A DNA stretch of 64,000 nt from Chaenocephalus aceratus (Eukaryota > Chordata > Actinopteri > Perciformes > Channichthyidae), in the NCBI GenBank assembly GCA_023974075.1, contig CM043800.1, forward strand, positions 41,080,187-41,144,186, read 5' to 3'. Within the stretch, counting starts at the first letter, position 1; each line of letters begins with the position of its first letter. The notes under the pieces are model-generated. The model worked only from the letters and a program-made list of their open reading frames with translations. It did no database searches and was not told the origin of the DNA. The translations under genes and the position numbers were made by a program. Below, piece after piece: positions 23,625-64,000 of this stretch.

Positions 23625-24099
23625 GAACAATGGTTATGTCTCCATCAAAAATGTCACATGGTACCTTCGGCGTTTTGTTGTTTGAGAAGTTTGTTCCTGT
23701 TTATTTAAGGACGCCCTTTTGAAGGATACTGCATGGTTTGTCTATGGCCTTACTGGGCTCCTGGAAGTGCCATCGTGTTTTCAAATCGGTATTTGCACAA
23801 GCAACATTTATTGTACCTTTAGTTCCATTGTAATTCAGGATGTGAATAAGAGATTTTAATATGCATAGTAGGGGTGCAACAACTAATCGACTTAATCGAT
23901 TAAAATCGATTACCAAATTAGTTGCCAACTAATTCAGTCGTCGATTCGTTGGTGACGTCATCACGTGCGTTTTACGCGCCGTTAAGCTACAATGTTATTG
24001 GTACTGGAGACATTTCAAAAATATATGTCATGTATTATTGATACAAAAACATTATATCGCAGTCTTAGTGTGGCCAGCTCGTTTATAATATGTAAAAAG

Positions 24100-26343
24100 T
24101 AGGGATGCACGATAATTATCGGGCCGATAATTATCGGTCCGATAATAGGAAGTATGACGTCATCCCGATAAACCCGATACCAGTATTAATAGATAATATA
24201 CAATATATATTTTGGGTAAAAAAAGAGAAAAAAATACTGCGGTGTGGGTGGTTTGGGATGAGGGGCGCTTGTTTTTCACTCGGCTCCTCCCGTTTTGCCA
24301 GTACTGTGGTATTAGTGCAGGCATCCTCAAAGTACGGACTCTGGTCCGGATCCGGACCGAACCACAACTGTCTCTGGACTCTGAGCAAATTATACTTTTC
24401 ATATGTATTATCTGTGTTATCTGCGAGACATCGCCGCAACGAGTCAAAATCTGCTATGTCCATAGACTGCAAACAGCGCTCTTCGGACATTTATGAGAGA
24501 AAATCTCTAATGTCCGAGTGCAAGTGAATGCAGCACAAGATGCACGTCATGTAACCCCTCCCCCGGTCCTGGCGCGAGCGTGGACATATGATTGGCGGCG
24601 ATTTCATTTGAACGGGACGGCGCAAAACGAGAAGCATTCGGACCCAAGCACTGAAGGAATGAGGTATATTTGCGGTCTGACAGAGAAGAGCCTGTCAGTG
24701 TGGCTGCACTCAGCATTGAATCAAAACGCACTAAAGCTTTGATCTTAATACGTTTGTGAGGCGTTTTGCTGAACAAGATGGTAATCGCCGCATTCAGCTG
24801 CAATACACGTCAACTTGATGCTCTGCTTACGGATGAGCATACAAAACTATTAAGATGATGACCTTACGTGTGTAAATATATTTTTTTCTTTGAGGGGGTC
24901 TGCCCCAAACAACAGTTTTAAGTCCTGAGAAAGTAAAATAAGACAGTGTAACAATACACTGCCCAGCCAAAAAGAAGTAACCACTTTTGATTTAACTAGG
25001 TTAGTAGGTAAGGACTTTCCACTGAATAATAACTGAAGTATAAAGAATACATGACTGAAGTGATGGAGACCAGGTTGAAGGCAAACAAAAAGAGGAAATA
25101 ACAGGTCAAATCAAGCAAACCCCCCTCTCAGATTCCACAGCAACCAGAAGAACATAAATACTGGCTGGTGATTTGATTCATCAGCTTTGTGATGGAATAA
25201 AAAATGCACAGTGCATTTCCTTAGCTGTGGGTGAGTCCACTGACACCACTGACATTGCTCAGTCGCTGGTGTTTGTGAGTTTTTATGATGAGGCAAAGGG
25301 GCAGTTGAAGATGTGTTGGGCCTGATGAACCTCAGTGGACACAGAAGGACGGAAGAAATGTATAAAGCACTAATGGGAATGCTGAATGAAAAAGAGTGCA
25401 GCTGCCTTTATTCATAACTGTGCAGCTCTTACACGGCGACTCTGAGGGGTCGAGCACAGACACATTAACAATGAAAACTGCTGCATACAGATTATTTTTG
25501 TTTTTGCAACCTCGTGTTAAGAATCTTGTTGCAATTGTTTAAAAGTTTGAATGACCGTAATAAACGGACCTTTGTCTTATTGAAACATTTATTTTGGACC
25601 TTTAAGATTTGTATTTGAGTACCCCTGTACTAGTGGTTTAGGAAGAGGGGAGTTCTTCACAAATCCAGCGCTCCCAAATACTTCGAACCTGATCAGTCAC
25701 CTGAAACATCGCCATCGCTACGATGGTGTGTTAAAAGCGTACGAAGACAATAATGCAATACAAAGTAAGTGTGTGTGTGTGTGCGCGCGCGCGCGATGGA
25801 GCTATGTGCAACTCAAGGCATATGCTCGAACCGGAGCTGCCTGGAAGCTGCAATCATGTTCATGTATCCTGCTGAGTGTGCTGACTTCTCCTACAATGTC
25901 CCGCTGTCTGCTTCCTGCATCAAGTCAAGTGCTCGGCGCAGTTGTGGCGAAATGTTGCTCCTCTGTTTTCATTTAAACAGCTCCTTGTATCTGTTAGCGC
26001 AGCTAGCTAGCACCAGATGCTAACAACAACAATGCACGTAAGGTCTCTCTCGCTCGCTCGGGCCACACATACACACACCCTCCCGGTCCTCCAGATGGCC
26101 AGTCGGTGCCTGCCGGTGAGCGTGGAAGTGTGGTCTGCCACAAGCGGGCGGCAGGAGCGGGGCTGTCAGCATCAGCTTGTAGATGGTATTTTAAACTCGA
26201 TGCGCTCTGAAACTACTGGGCGGCTGAGGAAAAAAAATACACATGCCTTAAAATAATTAGTGGCGTAATTTTTTTAGGTATCGGTCTTGAGATGCAGGAA
26301 GTTATCGGTATCGGTTTCAAAAAACCAATATCGTGCATCCCTA
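24100..26343. mobile_element. hAT element, TSD GTAAAAAG/GTAAAAAA
   Basis: Left TAGGGATGCACGATAATTA and right TATCGTGCATCCCTA are inverted. Flanking octamers GTAAAAAG (24092-24099) and GTAAAAAA (26344-26351) differ at one base. Subterminal CCGATAATTATCGG palindromes are typical of this group. It contains a second hAT (24318-25627) and a CG-alternating run GTGTGCGCGCGCGCG near 25780. Confidence 0.85.
24318..25627 (+). mobile_element. Inner hAT element with transposase remnant, TSD TAYTAGTG
   Basis: The ends CAGGCATCCTCAAAGTAC and, as reverse complement, CAGGGGTACTCAAATAC pair as terminal repeats. Octamers TATTAGTG (24310-24317) and TACTAGTG (25628-25635) differ at one base. On the plus strand about 25180-25400 it reads AQCISLAVGESTDTTDIAQS and GLMNLSGHRRTEEMY with frame breaks. 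STDTTD is a hallmark of hAT transposases related to ZBED5/GTF2IRD2-type sequences. Confidence 0.82.
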
Positions 26344-26691
26344 GTAAAAAAGACAAACAAATGCGTCTATGATGTATTTTCGATCAGACGAGATCTCTCC
26401 CTGGTGTGTGTGGGAGGGGGCGGGGCAGTTTACACACGCGGGGCAGTTTACACACACGCGGCTGCTACATGCAGCAACACACTGCGGAGATGGCGGAGAG
26501 AACGCCGCTCCGAGGTGTGGTTAAACTTTATATATATACAGTTGTTACCAGAAGTTAAGTTGGGATTTGATAACAATCCGTTTTATATATCTCCAAAATA
26601 CAAGTAAATAGGCCTACTAATATTTTAAACTTCTGATTTATAAAGATTAATCGTATATAATCCTGATTACTTTTTTGTTACACCACTAGTG

Positions 26692-27580
26692 TAAACAACA
26701 ACAAATAGCCTACGTCTGTATAGTTATTATGTTACCATGATGGCGCAGAGACAGGGAGTGAAAGGGGAAGTTTAGGCCTGCAACATTTCAACATGCCACA
26801 TCGGACTCTAACGGACCGTGACGGAGCTTTTTAATCGAGACTGTATTTTTCTTAGATAAAGTAAAACAGAGTAAACATTAATTACGTTTATAAAACCCCA
26901 GCAGAGCCTGGTTTTAACACTCACCCTGTTTTCTTTGTCTTGCTCTGTCGACGTATAACATGTAAAAAACAATACAGTGTATGAAAATAACCCAATACAA
27001 ATACAAATCCTGCATTTGAAGTAAAAATATTGTTAGTATTATCAGTAAAATGTTAATTAAAATGGTTAATAGTGCAGTAAAATGTCCCCTGCTGTACTTA
27101 TATATCTGTTTTGGATTAATATGTCTGCTGTATTGAATGTGTATGTTGCATTTTGATGCCAAGATGTTTTATTTTAAATTTCTTTATTTACTTTTGTCTA
27201 CTTTAATCTATACATCAAATCATCATATGCTATTAGATCATCATATGTTTGTCGGGAAGAAAGATTGTGTGCCATTTAAAGTTATAACAGAGGACACACA
27301 CAAATACAAATAAACATAATTACAGCCTCAATACAGGGAAGATAAGTGGGTAGAGATTTTGAGATAGTATATGGGACGGTTCCAGAGGCTGGAGGACCAC
27401 CTTGGTGATGATATTTGTTAATATCCTTTTTTATTTAGCAACATGTAGTGTATGTATGGCTCAAATCTTTAAAGTTCGATGTAAAAGTTTGTTTTTAAAT
27501 ATTTCTATTTTAGTTATCGTTGTATTGTATTCATGTTTATTCCCGAGTATAAAACAGAGGATATAAAAGATATAGGATTG
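26692..27580. other. AT-rich spacer, no recognised feature
   Basis: I found no convincing exon, RNA gene or element boundary. Short frames on both strands have no recognisable motif. Confidence 0.35.
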
Positions 27581-27599
27581 TATTTTGAGATTGTAACAA

Positions 27600-27972
27600 T
27601 TTGGCAAATAAAATGAGAGTGTATAATATATAAATAAGCATTCATCTGTTTGCCCCTTGCAATTTAGTTATTTAAATAGTTATCTATTGTATATATCACA
27701 CTCTATTTACAAGTATTTACAAGACTTCTTCTTGCACTATTTTTATTTGTATTACTTTTTTATTTACTTGCACATATTGCAACATTCTCTTGCACTATTT
27801 TACTTGTAATCTGTTATTTCTTTCACTATTTTTATTGGTTTTATTTGCTTTATGTCCTATATATATTCATGTTGCATCGTTGGGGGCCTTACGTTTTTAA
27901 TTTTCATATCTACACTGTAGCTACTAGCTACTGTGCACATGACAATAAAGCCTTGAATCTTGAATCCTGAAT
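27600..27972 (+). mobile_element. LINE 3' tail fragment
   Basis: Pyrimidine-rich blocks with repeated CTTGCACTATTTTTATT are followed by CATGACAATAAAGCC and repeated TTGAATCT. This AATAAAG plus short simple-repeat ending is the usual 3' terminus of fish CR1/L2-like LINEs. It ends just upstream of the first copy of the duplicated promoter segment. Confidence 0.5.
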
Positions 27973-27974
27973 AT

Positions 27975-28276
27975 AGAACTCATTTTCCCGGCTGTCCTTT
28001 CGGTTATCATTTCCGGTCCTGCGCACCAACGCCCGTCTCCTCCGTTGACAATGCAATTGTATTTTTTTTTAAATGTTAAGTACTATGTGAATGCCTTTTT
28101 AAATAATATTGTTTTATTGTCTTCGTCTCTTTCGATACTTTGTCTGTAACAACGTAAAGTTCCCCTTTGTGGGACGAATAGAGGAATTCTGATTCAATCC
28201 AGCAACTCAATTTCCCGGCTGTCCTTTCGGTTCTCATTTCCGGTCCTGCGCATAAACGCCCTGCTTGCCCGTTGAG
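27975..28276 (+). promoter_or_regulatory. Duplicated promoter-like segment upstream of BBS9
   Basis: Two near-identical segments of about 65-70 bp occur at about 27977-28046 and 28203-28272. Both share CGGCTGTCCTTTCGGTT and CATTTCCGGTCCTGCGCA. CATTTCCGG contains an ETS/GABP-like core (TTTCCGG), common in TATA-less housekeeping and ciliary promoters. Between them is a retroelement-like tail ending AGAGGAATTCTGATTCAA. Position just before the first noncoding BBS9 exon suggests a core promoter; activity is inferred. Confidence 0.45.
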
Positions 28277-28389
28277 CGTCAGTGTCATGACAACAGTACG
28301 ATGGCTGCAAGATAGTGGGTGAGAAATGTGATTTGTGTGTGAGGAGGAACAACACATCGGCTTTTACGGACCGGCGTGTGCACGTGAAG
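28265..28389 (+). other. BBS9: Probable noncoding first exon of BBS9
   Basis: A GC-richer stretch ends CACGTGAAG|GTAAGA at 28389/28390, a strong donor. It follows the duplicated promoter-like segment and precedes the first coding exon, whose acceptor is CAATCAG at 32070. Known BBS9 genes have an untranslated first exon, so this is the natural partner. The transcription start is not visible; 28265 is approximate. Confidence 0.5.
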
Positions 28390-30581
28390 GTAAGAGAACC
28401 TCGGGAACAAACCTGAGTGTGTTTAGTCACCAGCTGCGGGGATTTATATATGTATATATATAAGGCTGTTCTTATATCTGCTCAGTATCCAGGTAACTTG
28501 GAGAGCTAGCTAATTAGCTAAGCTAAAGTTAATTCTGCCGGCTTGACGTTAGCTGCGAGTTAAGATTTGTAACCGTCTGTATACAGCTTCTGAGGCATGT
28601 GTGATTACTTTAAGTGTTGGTATGCTCGGTCATATTGGACATATTTGCAATAACAAGAGTGTTCTTAGTTATAGAACAATTAACCCACAGGTGTTTGGTC
28701 TTCAAAGATACAGAGGCTTTATTGTCGTATGAACAATAGCTATAGTGTAGTTGTTGGCATGTGTCGGCTGCTTTCTGTCTTCTATAAGATGGACTGTTAG
28801 TTATCCTCTTGTGATTCAGTTGCTCTGCTCGCAGTTGTGTAAAGTAACTAACTATATTTACCCAAGTACTGTACTTAAGTACAATTTTGAGATACTTTAG
28901 TATTTTAATTGAGATTTAATTAAATCAGACTTTAGTTCCACCTGGAGTAAATTCACTAGCTGCACCTTTACCAGCTTTGATAACACTTTAATGATCAATC
29001 ATTATAAAACATATCATATATATTATTCTGAAATGGACTGTGGACTGTAAACACATTCTAAAGATACATAGGAGAAGACAAAGCTTGAACCATTAATTCA
29101 TTTGAGTTGAAATACTCCTTACTTGTTATACACATATTTAAGTAATATTTAAGGAAAAAATACCTCTTTCCATATTGAAGTACAATGTGCCCATGTTTTT
29201 AAATATTCTGGTTATTTTTATTATATTATATTGCTGCAGGTCTCCCTTGAAAAAGAGATCGTTGATCTCAATGGGATTTTCACCTGGTTAAATAAAGGCT
29301 ACAAAACAAACATATTTTATATTTTAGTTATACCTTTTTAAGTTTACATGAATATTTATATATTATTTAATTAAAATGTGTTGTTAATTGTATATTATTC
29401 TAACATTCAGCAACCCGTTTTCCCCTGGGATAATAAAGTATTCTGATTCTTACAGTTTCAACTTCCATTTGGACTTCAGATGTTCTTTTTTCAGATGTTT
29501 CTGGTGTTATATTTGGGAATGTTACAGGAAGGTCTTATAGCTATATTGATATATAATTGTACAGCCGTAAACAGTGTTGGTCACTTTCCCTGAGCCTTCA
29601 GAGACGTCAGGGTGCCTTCAATCACAGAGGACTGAACAGGGTGCCCTGACAAAAACAACATGGACTAAGGTGGAGTTTATTGACCTTTTCTACCGGCGTA
29701 ATGCTGGCAGAAAGCAAACAGAAAGATAGAAATCATTATTAAAGGCATGTTTTACATCTCATTGATTTAAAATAACTCATAACTGTTTAGGGCAAGTTGC
29801 TGCAACAGGTTGTGTCAAGGGAAGTGAACAAATCCATCAGCCTGTCAGACATAAAGCTGCTTTAATAATAAGCGAGGAGTGCCGATAGCTTCCTGCTTCC
29901 CTCCCAGCTGTCATTAGAGAATTATCATTTCATTCTGCATCATTAGAAAACAATCTAACGACTCTATGCTTTTGGGACAATATTTTATTAAGTGTCTTCA
30001 TTTCCTGGTTTGACAATAAAAGCATTAGTAGAGAATCTTTGTACATGCGTCTCTCAATATATATTCCATATTTTATTCCATTCTGTTTCTATGTAAATAC
30101 TGCAATATTTTACTATATTTTTAATTATTTATAATATTTTGTAATGTTATTTTTTACGTCTGCACCATGACATCAAGTCAAATTCCTCGTACGTGTAACC
30201 CTACCTGGCAATAAACCTGTTCCTGATTCGGATTCAGAGCGTTTTAGACATTCATCTGTTCAGAAGATGGTGAAATACTCCTTTCTTTGTGGCAGTGGAG
30301 ATGGGAGGGAGGGCCTCCGTGGATTAGCTGCCCGTTCCACCTGCTCAGCACTTCGCAAGTAGCAAAGCTGCGTGCCCCCACCTCCCTTCTTATTTCCCTC
30401 TCGACTCTCACACTCAGGTCATGTGATCTGCTCTTCTGCTCTGCTATTGGCTGCAGATTGATTATCCAGTGTTCTTTTAGTGAACAGAGGGTTTGATTCT
30501 GTTCAAGCAGAAGAAATCAGATCTTCTATCGCAGACTGAACCCCATCGGTTTCAGTCTGCACCTTGACCATCACACTTAAA

Positions 30582-30720
<139 letters not shown>

Positions 30721-31653
30721 ACCGCTTTGCTCTTTAAAACCAATGCACCAGTACTTACAATGGTTTGTGTTATTTGAAGCTATTTTACGTGCAGATTTGT
30801 TGTAGTTCTGAGTTTATGTGTTCATGGTTGATACTTAAAGTCACTTTGGATCAAAGCATCAGCTCAATGAAATGTTAAACCTGCCAAAGGTTTATAGCCC
30901 TAAAATAGTATTAGCATGTTCATTCTGTTTTTGCGATTATGATATAACAAACTACTGGGAAATATTGCTGCAACCACAAGAGCAACACACTGAGCTACTA
31001 CTCTGAGCGGCAAGTTGCTAAAAGTGCGAAAAGTCTCAGTGGCTAGCCAATGTTCAACAATACGGAAGTCACACGTCTTCTTTTGGGAGTAGATGTTCCA
31101 CCATGGAGCTGGTGGCGGTTTCACTCAGACACTGTTGTTGCTATGTGTAATGGTATGGCGTCGTTACATGGACTAGTATGAATATTCTCCTTCTTCTTTC
31201 TAATACATATACAATATGCCATTATAACAATATAGTTTATTTTTGTCATAATAAAAATGATACATTTAAGATGATTAGAAACAATATGCGAGCAGAAGAG
31301 AGAAAGTAATGCTTGCCCCCTGTAGTGGTGCCGAGAGCAGTGTTTCTCACTTCTTCATACCAGGGACTACTTAACCGATTAAAAACACACCTAACTCCAC
31401 ACATATCCATAAACTGCTTCCCACTCCAACAGTATTCTCTATATCGCCTCGTTCACACATTACATCAACAATACAAACACAACTACAGATTACATAAGCA
31501 TTTTTTTCAAATGCGATTTAAAATACTTATGAAATGATGTGAATGCTCAGTACCTGTGAGTGAGCGGAGGATGAATGGATGAGTCCGAAAGAAAAGAGAA
31601 GAACCAGAGGAGGGTAGAAGGAGGGGGTAATTGTAGGCTGGGTGGTGATACAG

Positions 31654-31657
<4 letters not shown>

Positions 31658-31690
<33 letters not shown>
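31658..31690. repeat. (TG)n microsatellite
   Basis: About 16 TG units in BBS9 intron 1, upstream of the first coding exon. Confidence 0.95.
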
Positions 31691-31693
<3 letters not shown>

Positions 31694-32077
31694 TGTGTTG
31701 ACAGCAAACACAAGCGCTGTCCTTTGCCTTCACTTTGTGTTTATGATGTGGAATAGTTTTAAACACCGAGTGAATATCAAACAAACCACATGAGAAACAT
31801 TCCACTTTGTCCGACTAATCTCAGGCCCAAACCGGTCTAATACCTCTAGAACGAGGCACCCAATTGACTATAAAAACTGTTTTTCTGTTTCTTTTTTAAC
31901 TCTATCAGCTAATAGCTTTGATTTCAATATTTTGCTACACATTTTAAATCAGTAGCGCTATATTTGATTTTATTGTAAAATGTACACCAAAGAGAAACAG
32001 ACAGATGTAGGCACGTCACGTCTAACCATTTCCCTCCTGTCTTCTTCACTTCCTCTCTCCGTCCAATCAGAGGCAGC

Positions 32078-64000
<31,923 letters not shown>

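Larger units (their letters stand above)
23869..26691. mobile_element. Probable outer hAT element hosting two nested hATs
   Basis: The left end TAGGGGTGCAACAACTAATCG (23869) and the right end TTGTTACACCACTA (reverse complement TAGTGGTGTAACAA, ending 26691) look like a degenerate hAT terminal pair, with ATCGATTA-rich subterminal sequence at both ends. Flanking octamers do not match, so the boundaries or the pairing may be wrong. The inner elements account for 24100-26343. Confidence 0.45.

Noticed and set aside
23869..26691. Firm call of an outer hAT element
   Set aside because: Termini look right but flanking octamers do not match, so it is kept only as a low-confidence feature.

Overview
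The window is a stretch of vertebrate, almost certainly teleost fish, nuclear DNA. The evidence is intron-exon structure with GT-AG junctions, a BBS9 orthologue split over many introns, fish-type L2, L1/Tx1-like and RTE retrotransposons, hAT, Tc1 and TTAA-flanked DNA transposons, a tRNA-derived SINE, and very dense (CA)n/(TG)n microsatellites in introns. There is no bacterial, viral or organellar material. I had only the sequence; family names come from recognised motifs, not searches.

Region 1 (1-3.9 kb) is a decayed plus-strand L1/Tx1-like LINE followed by fragments of other repeats.

Region 2 (4.2-23.9 kb) is the most unusual part. A minus-strand multi-exon gene (9173 down to 4200), of a teleost-expanded uncharacterised family often labelled SAMD3-like, lies head to head with a plus-strand gene (10690-17553). 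The second gene encodes two C2H2-type fingers followed by a large domain with spaced acidic motifs (YTDEIEICNPLGS, DIMHVLLEG, RFESKH) that resembles a DDE/Tnp2-type transposase. A third plus-strand gene end (21339-23624) has a C-terminal domain resembling the C-terminus of the first gene. With its hAT insertion removed, the ATG-to-ATG gap of the divergent pair is about 460 bp. The transposase-like gene is broken by a hAT MITE in coding exon 1, an L2 fragment, a TA-flanked MITE, and at least three frameshifts. In the third gene a hAT MITE landed exactly on a splice donor and duplicated it.

Region 3 (23.9-28 kb) is a nested hAT stack: one element inside another, probably inside a third.

Region 4 (28-64 kb) is the 5' part of BBS9 on the plus strand, encoding the start of the PTHB1 beta-propeller subunit of the BBSome. 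I place a probable noncoding first exon ending at 28389 and six coding exons (32078-32189, 32902-33052, 46594-46658, 46770-46883, 57965-58139, 63913 to beyond the window) that join in one frame for 235 codons. Its introns hold an L1-like copy split by an RTE insertion, a hAT-like element, 57-bp, 37-bp and 33-bp minisatellites, a Tc1 element and an L2 copy nested in a TTAA-flanked element, a long foldback element, and many microsatellites including a (GT)n of about 250 bp.

BBS9 is the only gene here that looks clearly functional. Most other coding potential is transposon-derived or multicopy, and many long open frames are artefacts of tandem repeats.
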